DNA of 64,000 bases from Polyangiaceae bacterium (GCA_019637295.1 JAHBVX010000006.1:310001-374000); one strand, 5' to 3'; positions 8,897-17,916 are shown, counted from the stretch's first letter. Notes: generated by a model from the letters alone, not told the origin. Numbers and translations: made by a program.

Positions 8897-9619
8897 GTGT
8901 CTCGCCGATTCCTGGTTCTTGGCCTGATCACCGCGGCTGGCTGCGTCCCGAACGACGAGAAGGCCAAGCAGCAGCGCGCCGGGGCGGCCCCGCCCGCCGC
9001 CGGGCAGGCCGCCGCCGATCCGCCGCTGACGGCCGTATTCTCGGACGCGTTCGATCGCAGCGAGCTGGGGGCGGACTGGAACGCCACCAGCAACGTGTGG
9101 AAGATCGAGAACGGCCGACTGTGCGGTCGCGGCGCGAGGAACCACGGCGTGTGGCTCAAGCGACGCCTGCCCGTCAACGCGCGCATCGAGTTCGAGGCCA
9201 CCAGCGCGTCGCCGGATGGTGACCTGAAGGTGGAGGTGTGGGGGGACGGGCGCAGTCACGCGACCGGGGTCTCCTACACGAACGCGACGAGCTACGTCGT
9301 GATCTTCGGGGGCTGGAAGAATCAGTTCCACGTCCTGGCGCGCATCGACGAACACGCGCCGAACCGGCCCGAGGTGAAGCTCAGCCCGGAGGGGACCGAC
9401 GTTCGAACCCGCCGGGTGCAAGCCAACCAGACTTATCGCTTCAAGATCGAGCGCACCGACGGCAAGACCGTGCGCTGGATGGTGGACGACATCGACATCC
9501 TCTCGTTCACCGATCCCCAGCCCCTCGCGGGCGAGGGACACGAGCACTTCGGGTTCAACGACTGGGAAGTACCCGTCTGCTTCGACAACCTGCGCGTCAC
9601 TCCGCTGGATGGGAGGTAG
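8897..9619 (+). CDS. Lipoprotein with concanavalin-like (LamG/DUF1080-type) domain
   Basis: 240 residues. GTG at 8897 gives a lipoprotein signal (LITAAGC). Residues ~48-240 look like a beta-sandwich of the DUF1080/LamG kind: SDAFDRSELGADWNAT at the start, WKIENGRLCG, then ARIEFEATSASPDGDLKVE, and FGFNDWEVPVCFDNLRV at the end. This fold often binds glycans or occurs in glycoside hydrolases, but no catalytic residues can be assigned. It would sit on a membrane facing the periplasm or the surface. The next gene starts seven bases after the stop, so the two probably form an operon. Confidence 0.8.
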   Translation: MSRRFLVLGLITAAGCVPNDEKAKQQRAGAAPPAAGQAAADPPLTAVFSDAFDRSELGADWNATSNVWKIENGRLCGRGARNHGVWLKRRLPVNARIEFEATSASPDGDLKVEVWGDGRSHATGVSYTNATSYVVIFGGWKNQFHVLARIDEHAPNRPEVKLSPEGTDVRTRRVQANQTYRFKIERTDGKTVRWMVDDIDILSFTDPQPLAGEGHEHFGFNDWEVPVCFDNLRVTPLDGR

Positions 9620-9625
9620 CAGGCG

Positions 9626-10654
9626 GTGGAGGCGGAAGAGCTCGACATCGATCAAGAGCTCGAGGAGCTCGAGAGCCGGCTCGATCGGCTGAGGTCGCTC
9701 TACGAGCAGTACTTCCTGGGCATCGAGAAGATCGAGCCCGCGGTGGCGCGCAAAGACGTGGACCGCCGCATTTGGGTGCTGCGTCGCGCGAAGTTCCGCA
9801 ACACGGCCAAGCGCTTCAAGCTGCAGACGCTCATCATGCGGTACAACACGTACCAGCAGTACTGGCAGCGGATCTGCCGCGAGATCGAGAACGGTACCTA
9901 CCACCGTCACATGCTCAAGGCGGAGAAGCTGGGAGAGGCGCTCACCATCGCGGCCAAGAAGCGACGGGGCATGTTCGCCCGCGGCGAAGCGGCGAGCGAG
10001 GCCCGATCCCGAGCGGAGGACGCCAGCCAGCAGGCCGCGCAGGACCTCGCCGCGCTGCTCGAGAGCCCGAGCGACGGAGCCCTCGACACCAAGCAAGCCC
10101 TGGACGACGCCTTCCGCGCGGTAGCGCAGCGCGCGGCCGTGGCGCCAGCCACGCCGAGCCGGCCGCCGGCCGCTGCGCCCGTGAAGCGCGCCCTCGGGCG
10201 GCTCGACCTCGACTTGGACCTGGACCTCTCGGAGCCCTCGCCGGCGCGCCCAGCCCCTTCGGCGCGCCCAGCCCAGCGGCCGGTTTCGGCGGCCGCTTCG
10301 CCTCCGGCGCCTGCGCCCGCGCGAGCGGCGGCGCCACCGGCACGCCCTGCCCCGCCGGCGCGTCTGCCGCCCCCGGCTCGGCCTCCGGCCGCTCCCCCTC
10401 CCAGCCCCGCCCGCCCCGCGCCATCGGCGCCGGGGCCCGGAGGCGTGTCGGACCAGCGGGTCCGGGAGCTGCACGCCCGGCTGGTCGACGCCAAGCGTCA
10501 GACGAACGACAGCCAGGCCGTCAGTATGGACGGACTAGCCAAGACGCTGAAGGCGACCGAGAGTCGGCTGAAGCAGCAGCATGGCAACCGTCAGGTGGAC
10601 TTCGACGTGGTCATCCGGGACGGCAAGGCCATCCTCAAGCCCATCATCAAATGA
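9626..10654 (+). CDS. MXAN_5187 C-terminal-domain-like protein
   Basis: 342 residues. Residues 1-~115 form the conserved module known from Myxococcus xanthus MXAN_5187: ELEELESRLDRLRSLYEQYF, then a basic RRIWVLRRAKFRNTAKRF and RYNTYQQYWQRICREIENG. The pattern is alpha-helical and partly coiled-coil. A Pro/Ala-rich linker covers ~175-270 and includes LDLDLDLDL. A second short conserved block at ~275-342 (VRELHARLVDAKRQTND, ending in AILKPIIK) closes the protein. The domain is typical of myxobacterial signalling and polarity proteins; its molecular role is not established. Start GTG at 9626, seven bases after the lipoprotein gene. Cytosolic by composition. Confidence 0.85.
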   Translation: MEAEELDIDQELEELESRLDRLRSLYEQYFLGIEKIEPAVARKDVDRRIWVLRRAKFRNTAKRFKLQTLIMRYNTYQQYWQRICREIENGTYHRHMLKAEKLGEALTIAAKKRRGMFARGEAASEARSRAEDASQQAAQDLAALLESPSDGALDTKQALDDAFRAVAQRAAVAPATPSRPPAAAPVKRALGRLDLDLDLDLSEPSPARPAPSARPAQRPVSAAASPPAPAPARAAAPPARPAPPARLPPPARPPAAPPPSPARPAPSAPGPGGVSDQRVRELHARLVDAKRQTNDSQAVSMDGLAKTLKATESRLKQQHGNRQVDFDVVIRDGKAILKPIIK

Positions 10655-10658
10655 CCCG

Positions 10659-10940
10659 TCAGGGCAGGGAGCGCCGGGCGCTCGCCGGGGCCGAGGAGGC
10701 TCGACGAGTCTCGACGTAGACGTCGTCCTCGCAGAACAGGATCGCGCACGAGCTATGGCCCATTTCTCGGAGACGCGAGCACAGCTCGACCAGCTCTTCG
10801 TCCCAGTCCACCACGTCCCCCTCCACGGGCTGGAGGGTGGCCTTGTCGTATCGGCAGTTGTCCAGCGCTACCCAGGCGCCCTTCAGGTCAGGGGACCGGC
10901 AGAGCTCTGGCCACGTCATCCGCGTCGTCGTTTTCGCCAT
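10659..10940 (-). CDS. Small conserved-looking hypothetical protein
   Basis: 93 residues, convergent with and only four bases from the preceding gene. The sequence is globular rather than low-complexity: WVALDNCRYD, PVEGDVVDWDEELVELCSRL and SCAILFCEDDVYVET, with three cysteines. The C-terminal ~15 residues are basic and Ser/Ala-rich. I do not recognise a characterised family. The AT-containing ATG-AAA-like start at 10940 is the only good one. A short regulatory or accessory protein is possible; no functional inference is justified. Confidence 0.65.
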   Translation of the reverse strand: MAKTTTRMTWPELCRSPDLKGAWVALDNCRYDKATLQPVEGDVVDWDEELVELCSRLREMGHSSCAILFCEDDVYVETRRASSAPASARRSLP

Positions 10941-11135
10941 CTGTGGGTGCGTTCTCCCGAAGGACTCTCCCCATCAACCAGCCAAAGACAAGGGACTCGA
11001 GCAGGAACTCCTCAAAGCCGGCCCGAAGGTAGACCCGCTTCTCGGATCCGGTCAAGGAACCTGCGCGCTACTCCGTAAACTACCGAAAGCATACGGCTAC
11101 TTCGTGCGCCAGGCGCCCGGCGGGGGCCGCTCGCC

Positions 11136-12890
11136 CTACTTGCAGGTGGTGCCGGACAGCGCGTTGTTCAGCGCGCCCGAGCCCGCGCCCATACCGTTGG
11201 CGGCCGCCATGATGGCCTTGGCCTGGGCGCAGTTGCCGTTGCGCGCGGCGGAGGCGGCTGCACCGGGAGCGCTCGTTCGGGCGGCCCGGCTGCACAGGCT
11301 TTTCTTGCCTGCATCCGAGCAATTTCGGTAGTGGGACGCGGCGCCGGAGATGTTGCCGCCCTGCGCGGCCGCGATGCACTGATCGCAGGCCGCCGCGTTG
11401 CCCGCCGGCTGGGCCGTCTTGGCGGTGGTGGCCGTGGGAGTCCCGGTCGTGGTTGGCTTGGTGGTGGCGGTAGGCTTGGGGGGCGGCTCGCTGCCCTCAC
11501 CACCGCCAGCGTCGTCGCCCCCCGCGGCCACGGCGCTGGGATCGAGCTCCGGCGCGATGGTGGTCTGGCCAGAAGCGCTGGTGAAGGGGTTGGTGAGCGG
11601 CTGGTCGTCGATGGTGGAGGGCTTGGCCCTGATGACCAACACGACCACGATGACGATACCGAGCAGCGTCATCAGGCCAACCAGGCCGATGATGATGCCC
11701 TTGCCCCCGCCGCCACCCGAGGAGGCCGCCGGGGGGGGAGCCATCACCATCGGCGGCGCGGCCATCATGGGTTGGTGGTGCTGGGCCATCGCCACCGGGG
11801 GTGGCGCTGCCGCGCCCGCACCCATGGCCGCGAAATCCGGCGCAGCGGCCATGGCTGCCGTCCCGGGACCCGTCGAGGCGGCTGCAGCGGCGCCGGTGCG
11901 CAGGGACTGCGCCGGCTCGTCCGCCGTCAGCCCGCCCCCGCTCGAAATGTCCGCGTAGAACTCCCGGGCGGTCGGGTGGCGCTCCTCGCGGTCCTTGGAC
12001 AGCGCGCGCAAGATCGCCCGCCGGATGGGATCGGGGATGGAGGTCGCCGGGGCCGTCACCTCGAAGGGCAGCGGCTGAGCGGTCATGTGCTGCGTCGCCC
12101 ACTGCCACGGCGTGTCCGCCTCGAACGGCAGCTTCCCGGTCAGCATCTCGTAGGCCATGACGCCGAGGGAGTAGATGTCGCTGCGCCGATCGAGGGCCTT
12201 GCCCGTGAATTGCTCCGGGCTCATGTAGGGCGGCGTTCCGAGCACCATCCCCTGTTGGGTGAGCTTCGCTTCTTTCTGTGCGTCCGCCGACTCGCTGCGC
12301 GCGGCGATGCCGAAGTCGAGCACCTTGGCGAAGTCCGAGACGCCGGCACGCTCGGTCAGAATGATGTTCTCGGGCTTCAAGTCGCGGTGGATGATGCCCT
12401 GCTCGTGGGCCTCTTCGAGGGCGCCGCAGACCTGCTTGAGGATCTTGAGCGTGCGCTCCGGGGTGATCGGACCGCGCTTCTCGATCACGTCGTTCAGGGG
12501 CTCGCCTTTGACGAACTCCATCGCGATGTACAGCGTCCCGTCCGCGGTGGAGCCGAAGTCGAAGAACTTGATGGTGTTGGGGTGCTCGAGCTGGGCAACC
12601 GTGCCGCACTCTCGGTGAAAGCGCGCCAGAACCGAGGGATCCTTCGACAGGTGCTGGTGCAGGGTCTTGATGGCGACCTTGCGCACGGTCGAGCCCATCT
12701 GCTGCTCGCCGATGTACACGATGCCCATCCCGCCCTCGCCGAGCACCCCGGTGACCCGGTAGCGGCCGCCGATGATCTGCCCGACCAGCGCGTTCTCGTT
12801 CTCCTGGTCCTCGATCGGTAGCAGTCCGCCGCAGCTCGCACAAAAGCGCGCGCCGTCGACGTTCGCGTGCCCACAGGCCTCGCAATTCAT
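11136..12890 (-). CDS. Membrane Ser/Thr protein kinase with N-terminal zinc ribbon
   Basis: 584 residues. The N-terminus carries a zinc-ribbon knuckle pair (CEAC and CASC, residues 3-20). Residues ~43-310 are a complete eukaryotic-like kinase: Gly-rich loop GEGGMG, VAIK lysine, HRDLKPEN catalytic loop, LDFGIA in the DFG position, and MSPEQF. A Pro/Ala linker leads to one membrane helix near residues 398-421 (IIIGLVGLMTLLGIVIVVVL). The extracytoplasmic part (~425-584) is Thr/Pro-rich and then has paired cysteines (CDQCIAAAQ, YRNCSDAGKKSLC, GNCAQAKAIM), suggesting a small disulphide-bonded sensor domain. It belongs to the large PknB-like set of myxobacteria. The substrate is unknown. Confidence 0.95.
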   Translation of the reverse strand: MNCEACGHANVDGARFCASCGGLLPIEDQENENALVGQIIGGRYRVTGVLGEGGMGIVYIGEQQMGSTVRKVAIKTLHQHLSKDPSVLARFHRECGTVAQLEHPNTIKFFDFGSTADGTLYIAMEFVKGEPLNDVIEKRGPITPERTLKILKQVCGALEEAHEQGIIHRDLKPENIILTERAGVSDFAKVLDFGIAARSESADAQKEAKLTQQGMVLGTPPYMSPEQFTGKALDRRSDIYSLGVMAYEMLTGKLPFEADTPWQWATQHMTAQPLPFEVTAPATSIPDPIRRAILRALSKDREERHPTAREFYADISSGGGLTADEPAQSLRTGAAAAASTGPGTAAMAAAPDFAAMGAGAAAPPPVAMAQHHQPMMAAPPMVMAPPPAASSGGGGGKGIIIGLVGLMTLLGIVIVVVLVIRAKPSTIDDQPLTNPFTSASGQTTIAPELDPSAVAAGGDDAGGGEGSEPPPKPTATTKPTTTGTPTATTAKTAQPAGNAAACDQCIAAAQGGNISGAASHYRNCSDAGKKSLCSRAARTSAPGAAASAARNGNCAQAKAIMAAANGMGAGSGALNNALSGTTCK

Positions 12891-12938
12891 GGCGCGCTAG
12901 AGTCGCACGAAGCCGGCCCAGAGCGCCACCTCTGCTGC

Positions 12939-13562
12939 CTACGGCGCGGCAGGCGGCGGATCGGCTGGTTTCTTGGGTGGTGGCGCTGGGCTGGGCGCCC
13001 CGCCCGGCGGCCAGGGCAGCTCGAGCACCTCGCTCGTCGCGCGATCCACCAGGATCGCGCGCGTCGCCCGCGTGCTGTCCGGCACGAGCACGGTGCGCTC
13101 GACCGTCGCGCCAGCGGCCAGGGATGGAGGCTCCTTCAGGGGCCGGCGCGGACCGGCTGGCTCCTCGGCCCCGAGCAACGGGAAGTCGAAGCGTACTCGC
13201 TCGATGAGCTCGCGCCCGATCCACAGCTCGATCGCCCACCGCCCCATGCGCCGCGCGGTGGGAACTGGCCGCGGGAATACCTTCAGGGTGGTGCGCTCCA
13301 CTCGCACCTTGCCCTGATCGTGGACCACCACCATCTCCCACTGGCGCCGCTCGGCCAGCGCGGGTGGATCGGGCAGGCTGTCGTAGGGCTCGGTCGCGGC
13401 GCGCTCGGCGGTCGGTTTCGGTGCGGGCTCGACGCCGCCCGCGTCCTGCTCGGAGCCTTCGCCCAGCCGCGCCGGCATCGCCAACGTGGGGCCGTCGGTG
13501 CGATCGTACCGCGCCGCCGAGCAGCCACACACCAGGACCACGAGGATGAGCGCACGCTTCAT
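12939..13562 (-). CDS. Hypothetical lipoprotein
   Basis: 207 residues with a lipoprotein signal (LVVLVCGC followed by SAARYD). After a Pro/Glu-rich linker to ~65, the rest is beta-rich: WEMVVVHDQGKVRVERTTL, MGRWAIELWIGRELIERVRF and ILVDRATSEVLELPWP. The C-terminus is Pro-rich. I do not recognise a family. It lies 48 bases downstream of nothing obvious on its own strand and precedes the kinase gene in the same direction, with a 48-base gap, so joint transcription is possible. Probably an inner- or outer-membrane anchored periplasmic protein. Confidence 0.75.
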   Translation of the reverse strand: MKRALILVVLVCGCSAARYDRTDGPTLAMPARLGEGSEQDAGGVEPAPKPTAERAATEPYDSLPDPPALAERRQWEMVVVHDQGKVRVERTTLKVFPRPVPTARRMGRWAIELWIGRELIERVRFDFPLLGAEEPAGPRRPLKEPPSLAAGATVERTVLVPDSTRATRAILVDRATSEVLELPWPPGGAPSPAPPPKKPADPPPAAP

Positions 13563-13575
13563 GGGACCTGGCGCA

Positions 13576-14475
13576 CTACAGCACTTTTCCCGACCTCGCG
13601 ACAGCGAGCCCGAGCTCGACGGCGCGGCCCCACGCCGACTCGTCCCCGCCGAGGGCAGACCAGCGTCCGAGCAGCTCCGGCGCGATGGGCGCGCGGGCGA
13701 CGAAGCTCGAGCGATCCGGAGCGGTCAGCTCGAGCGCTGCGCAATGAAGCGCGATGCGCTCGAGCGACACGACGGCCCCGCTCGGCAGCACCTGGGTTCG
13801 AGCGCCGCCATGGGCACGGTCGCCGAGCAGCGGCGCCCCCGCGAGGGACGCGTGGACGCGCAGCTGGTGGTGGCGGCCGGTACGCGGCGTCAGCGCCAGC
13901 AGACACACCCCGGCTGCCCGGCTCACGACGCGATAGAGCGTCAGCGCCTCGCGCTCTTGCACCGACCAAGCCCAGGCGCCCTGCTCGGACAGTTCGCCCT
14001 TCGCGAGCGCGACGTAGCAGCGCGCGTAGCTCCCACGCGACCGCTCCGCCTCGACGTGCCGCCGCGCGGCGACGGTGGACGCGAACAGGACCACCCCGCT
14101 GACCCCCAGGTCCAGACGCGAGAGCGCGTGACAAGGTCGTCCGAGGGTCTGCTCCAAGTACTCGCGGACCGAGCGGGTCCCGCTGCGCTCCGGCTCGGTG
14201 GCGAGCCCCGCGGGCTTGTCGACCGCGAGCAGTCCGGCGCGCTCGAGGAGCACACTGGGCGGCGCGGTCATCGGTCGAGGGGCGCCAACCTCGATGTGCG
14301 CCCCTTCGCGTACGGGCGCGTCGCCTTGAAGTTGACGCTTGCCGTCGACGAACACGCGTCCCGACGCGAGCGCGTCGCTCGCGTCCGCGAGTACTCGCGA
14401 GAGCGCGCCGAGCAGCGACCCAGCGTCGTCGCGACCGACACGCCAGCTCTTGGGCGCCTGCTTGGCGCGGCTCAT
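13576..14475 (-). CDS. RluA-family RNA pseudouridine synthase
   Basis: 299 residues, the size of RluA/RluD-type enzymes that convert uridine to pseudouridine in rRNA or tRNA. The catalytic aspartate lies in SRLDLGVSGVVLFA; other family marks are LAVDKPAGLATEPE and PRTGRHHQLRVHASLAGAPL, the last also carrying GDRAHGG. Residues ~15-70 may be a reduced S4-like RNA-binding domain (ASGRVFVDGKRQ). ATG at 14475 overlaps the upstream gene's stop by four bases, so the two are translationally coupled. The base modified cannot be told from sequence. Confidence 0.9.
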   Translation of the reverse strand: MSRAKQAPKSWRVGRDDAGSLLGALSRVLADASDALASGRVFVDGKRQLQGDAPVREGAHIEVGAPRPMTAPPSVLLERAGLLAVDKPAGLATEPERSGTRSVREYLEQTLGRPCHALSRLDLGVSGVVLFASTVAARRHVEAERSRGSYARCYVALAKGELSEQGAWAWSVQEREALTLYRVVSRAAGVCLLALTPRTGRHHQLRVHASLAGAPLLGDRAHGGARTQVLPSGAVVSLERIALHCAALELTAPDRSSFVARAPIAPELLGRWSALGGDESAWGRAVELGLAVARSGKVL

Positions 14476-17042
14476 GGCAGCGGCTCGACGATGCCCGACT
14501 CTCCGTCCATCCGAACGGCGACCCCGCTCGCGAGGCGCGCGCGCGCGTTGGGCACGCCGACCACCGTGGGCACACCGAGCTCTCGCGCGACGACCGCGCC
14601 GTGCGCCAGCGTGCCACCGCACTCCGCGATCACACCGGCGATGCTGGGCAGCACCGGAGTGAGCCCCACGTCGAGCGAACGCACGACCAACACGTCCCCC
14701 GGCCCCAGCTGCTCGAGCTCGGACAAGTGCCGCACTCTCCCCTCCACCGCGCCGCCGCCGGCAGCTTCACCCCGCAGCGAACTGGATCGGCTCATCGCGG
14801 TCACGACGGGTGGTCGTCCCACGAAGATCTCGGGCGGATCCGGCAGCCCTGCCAGGTGAGCGAAGCCTGCTCGCCGCCAGCGCACGATCGGCCCCAGATC
14901 AGCGCGCATGGTGCCGATGGCGGAGGAGAGCTCGGATGGTGTGAGAAAGAAGGCGGCTCCTCGGGCGAGGGCCGGATCCAGCCGCAGCAGACGCCGGTCC
15001 ACGTCCAGCACCACGGTCCGCAGCATGCCCACGGTCTGAGCGAGCCAAACCCGCATCTCTTCGCGGACCCGCAAGAGCCCTCGCAGTCGCTGCACCAGTG
15101 AGCGCAGGAGCACCGTCTCCAGGTACGAGAGGCTCGCTTCCAGGCTAGCGAGCGCTTCGTCGGCCTCGGCGCGAACACGAGACATTCTCTGCTCGACGGA
15201 GCCCTCCACCGAGAGGGCAGCCCGCACGAACGCCAGCACGGGCTCAAACCGCTCTCCGAAGCGCGGTTGCTCGATCTCCGGCTCGGACAGCCCGCGGTCC
15301 CCGAACGACTCTTGCCAGCCGAGCAGCGCGCGACGCAGAGGTCCTGGAGGCAGCTCGGGCAGGGTCATGACTCCGCTGCGTAGCACGCGAGCCGCGGCCT
15401 CGTCCTCGCGTGCAGTGGCGATGACCGGTGCGAGCGCGAGCGTCGGCGCGACGGTCGCCAGATCACCGACGCCCGCGCTGATGCGGTGCGTGAGCCGCGA
15501 TGCATCAGCCGGACGGCCGCGCGCCACCACGGCGCGCACCGCGACGAAGGCGGACAAGAACGCCAGCGAGCTCGCCAGCAACAGGCGCGCGGTGTCGCGA
15601 AAGAAGTCGTAACTCTCGCTCAGGGTGGTCTTGAGCGCGTCATCCGGCAAGATCGCCAGATCCATCTCCGACAACCACCGCCTCTGCGCTTGCGCACGGC
15701 GACCGAACTCCTCGACGGACTCGCGCATCGCGCGCTCACGCGATGCCAGGCGAGCGGCCGCAAGCGAGAGCGCCGCGAGGGAGGGCGAGCGAGCCTTCAG
15801 GTCGAGCGCGTGCTGCACCTCTTCCTGGGTGGCCCCGCGGATCAGGTCCAACAGCGCCGTCGGATCCAGACCCGGCACCGTGCGCACGACGTCGAACAGC
15901 GCCGACAGGTTGAAGTACGCGCGACCTTGGACGTTCTGCACCAAAGGTGCCGACTTCGGCGCGCGCCCTCCTAGCTCATGCAGCGCGTTGCGCAGGCTCT
16001 CGCTGCTGGCTCGCTCGACCAAACCGGCGGTGAGTGGCGTAGCCACACGCGGCAAGAGCGCGTCGAGACCCGAGCGCGACCACACCGTCTCCGGCTCGCC
16101 ACCCTCCGGATACCCCGCGCCGATGGCGCGCTCGAGCGAGCAGAGCAGCGGCTGCCGCGAGTCCGAGACACAGAACCAGGCGAGCTTCGGCTCGGAGCGA
16201 GCACCCAGCTCGGCGACCGAAGTCAACTCCGCGAGGGTCGACGCATCGAGCGGGGGCACGTCGCGCTCGCTCGCTTGGCTGTGCGGAATGTCGACGCGCC
16301 CGAGCTCGCGCCCGTCGCTCGACAGCTCGACTCGATCGGCGAGCAGTGCACCGTCCCGCACCGAGAACGACGGCCCCGCTCCGGTCATGAGCACCCACCG
16401 CTCATCGCTCGCGGAACGACCGGGCGTTTCCTCGCCGCGCTCACGGTGCCACAAGCGCTCCGGATCCGCGGTCAGCAGCGCGATGATGCGCGGATGCGGG
16501 GGCAAGCGTTGGATCACCGCGCCCAGCGCGAGCTCGCGAACGCCATGCTGCGTCAGCACTCGCAGCGTCTGCTCGTGGTGTGTGGCGGCCCAAGCTCGAC
16601 CCAGAGCCTCCATGGGCGTGGGAGCCAGGTGCGGGCCGAACATGCCGGCCAACGACAGCACGGTCGAGTCACGCAGCGTCGTGCTGAGCCACACGGCGTA
16701 GCTGCCGCCGTCGTCGATCCGCGGCAGCCCGTCCAGAGCCTCGGCGAGCGCCTCGACGGGCTCGTGGAGCAGCCGCTCGTAGGCGCGCGCCGCGCGCTCC
16801 GAGGTGGAGCTGCGGCGACTGCCTCGCAGGAGCGAGGCCAGGTCGTGACCCGGTGGTAGCTTCGCTTCGACGTGGGCGCGAAACGCCCGCGTGGGGACGA
16901 CCCAGGACTGGGCTACACGCGCGCCGGCGCGGTCGGCCTCGGCCAGGCGGACCGCGAGCACCCCAAAGTCCTCCACCCGGGCGCCATCGGCGACGACGTC
17001 GATGAGCGAGTAGAGCCGGAACCCCGCTGGGTCACGCGCCAT
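14472..17042 (-). CDS. PEP-utilising mobile-domain protein related to PEP synthase/rifampicin phosphotransferase
   Basis: 856 residues. The C-terminal ~90 residues are the phosphohistidine swivelling domain of PEP-utilising enzymes: PGDVLVVRSLDVGLTPVLP, then IAECGGTLAHGAVVAREL, whose histidine would be phosphorylated, and GVPTVVGVPNA. The N-terminal ~320 residues weakly resemble an ATP-grasp start (LAEADRAGARVAQSWVVPT and WFCVSDSRQPLLCSLERAIG) but lack a clear Gly-rich ATP loop. The centre (~400-700) is long and helical. The overall order matches rifampicin phosphotransferase and PEP-synthase-like proteins (nucleotide domain, linker, His domain), yet it may no longer bind ATP normally. It overlaps the pseudouridine synthase start by four bases. 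Confidence 0.75.
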   Translation of the reverse strand: MARDPAGFRLYSLIDVVADGARVEDFGVLAVRLAEADRAGARVAQSWVVPTRAFRAHVEAKLPPGHDLASLLRGSRRSSTSERAARAYERLLHEPVEALAEALDGLPRIDDGGSYAVWLSTTLRDSTVLSLAGMFGPHLAPTPMEALGRAWAATHHEQTLRVLTQHGVRELALGAVIQRLPPHPRIIALLTADPERLWHRERGEETPGRSASDERWVLMTGAGPSFSVRDGALLADRVELSSDGRELGRVDIPHSQASERDVPPLDASTLAELTSVAELGARSEPKLAWFCVSDSRQPLLCSLERAIGAGYPEGGEPETVWSRSGLDALLPRVATPLTAGLVERASSESLRNALHELGGRAPKSAPLVQNVQGRAYFNLSALFDVVRTVPGLDPTALLDLIRGATQEEVQHALDLKARSPSLAALSLAAARLASRERAMRESVEEFGRRAQAQRRWLSEMDLAILPDDALKTTLSESYDFFRDTARLLLASSLAFLSAFVAVRAVVARGRPADASRLTHRISAGVGDLATVAPTLALAPVIATAREDEAAARVLRSGVMTLPELPPGPLRRALLGWQESFGDRGLSEPEIEQPRFGERFEPVLAFVRAALSVEGSVEQRMSRVRAEADEALASLEASLSYLETVLLRSLVQRLRGLLRVREEMRVWLAQTVGMLRTVVLDVDRRLLRLDPALARGAAFFLTPSELSSAIGTMRADLGPIVRWRRAGFAHLAGLPDPPEIFVGRPPVVTAMSRSSSLRGEAAGGGAVEGRVRHLSELEQLGPGDVLVVRSLDVGLTPVLPSIAGVIAECGGTLAHGAVVARELGVPTVVGVPNARARLASGVAVRMDGESGIVEPLP

Positions 17043-17093
17043 GCGAGAGTGGACCTAGCGCGTTTGTCGTGCGCCGTCATGCCCCGACGCGCG

Positions 17094-17438
17094 TCACTCC
17101 GCGCGTGGCACTTGACCGGTGGCTCGTCGAACGAGCTCGATCAGCACCGGATCCGTCGCGAGCTGCTCGCGCAGCGCGCTCTGCACGAACTCGAGCTGCT
17201 CGGGCCCCAGGCTGGCGGCGAGCGGAGCGGAGGCACTGGCCACGCGCTCGTCCAGGTACTGGTCGAGCGTGATCTCGCCGCGACCGAGTCGCCCGAGGGA
17301 GTCCACCTCAGCGGTGGCCTCGGGCTTCTCGGCGCGACCTGCGTCGAAGGTGGCGCCCGTCTTGGCGGCGCCTCCGGCCTCCGCTGCCGTCGGGAGTGGC
17401 GCGCCGCCTGGGGGTTTTCCGATTCCGTCGATGCCCAT
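17094..17438 (-). CDS. Small hypothetical protein, partner of the adjacent helical protein
   Basis: 114 residues. It starts MGIDGIGKPPGG, then an Ala/Gly-rich disordered half, and ends in a helical block: LGRGEITLDQYLDERVAS and LEFVQSALREQLATDPVLIE. The helical end resembles secretion-associated chaperone or regulator fragments but I cannot name a family. It is 37 bases downstream of another small gene on the same strand, so they are probably cotranscribed. No signal peptide or membrane segment. Ordinary high-GC codon use supports it as a real gene. Confidence 0.6.
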   Translation of the reverse strand: MGIDGIGKPPGGAPLPTAAEAGGAAKTGATFDAGRAEKPEATAEVDSLGRLGRGEITLDQYLDERVASASAPLAASLGPEQLEFVQSALREQLATDPVLIELVRRATGQVPRAE

Positions 17439-17475
17439 GGTCGCACCACCATCCTACGTGAAATGTGGCCGCGAA

Positions 17476-17916
17476 TCAGCGGATGTTGCCAATCGCGTTC
17501 TTCACCGTGTCGTGCCGAGCTTTGAGCACGTTGGAGAGCGCGGTGTACGACCGGCTCTCGGCGCTGATCCGCTCCTGCAGCTCGAGATAGTAGAGGTTCA
17601 TGTCGGAGTTCTGAGCCATGACCTCCTCCACCCCCGGGCGAGGGGTGCCGCCGTCGGTGCCGGCCGTGCCGGGTGAGCCCTCCGGGCGGCTGCCCGCGGG
17701 AGCGACGAAGCCGCCGCCGCCCGGCCGCAGGGCCGCCGAGACGACGGGGCCGCCCGGGAGGCGGCGCAGCGCAGACTCCGCGCCGTCCACGACCGCCTGG
17801 GCGCCCGCGCCCATGAACTGCTTGAAGGGCCGTGCGGGGGGTGGAGTGACGCGGGATGCCGAGTTGGATGGGGCGACCTGGGGGGACGGGCCGCCGGACG
17901 AGACGCGGGTGGACAT
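17476..17916 (-). CDS. Small protein with conserved C-terminal helix (type III secretion rod-like?)
   Basis: 146 residues. A good ribosome site (AAAGGAG, nine bases from the ATG) supports this start. Residues 1-~95 are Pro/Gly/Ser-rich and probably disordered. The last ~48 residues form one or two amphipathic helices: YYLELQERISAESRSYTALS followed by NVLKARHDTVKNAIGNIR. This kind of short terminal helix with many polar residues recalls inner-rod, needle or hook-type secretion subunits, but the likeness is only of shape and I would not assign it. It stands alone with its small neighbour: no secretion apparatus genes are in the window. Confidence 0.6.
   Translation of the reverse strand: MSTRVSSGGPSPQVAPSNSASRVTPPPARPFKQFMGAGAQAVVDGAESALRRLPGGPVVSAALRPGGGGFVAPAGSRPEGSPGTAGTDGGTPRPGVEEVMAQNSDMNLYYLELQERISAESRSYTALSNVLKARHDTVKNAIGNIR

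Noticed and set aside
10941-11135. Leftward frame with SEKRVYLRAGFEEFLLES and VFGWLMGRVLREN that could be a short protein
   Set aside because: It has no ATG or GTG with a ribosome site at its beginning and overlaps the start of the 93-residue gene; it may be an old coding relic but cannot be supported.
11331-12821. Long rightward frame antisense to the Ser/Thr kinase
   Set aside because: Shadow frame of GC-rich coding sequence; the leftward frame contains every kinase motif.
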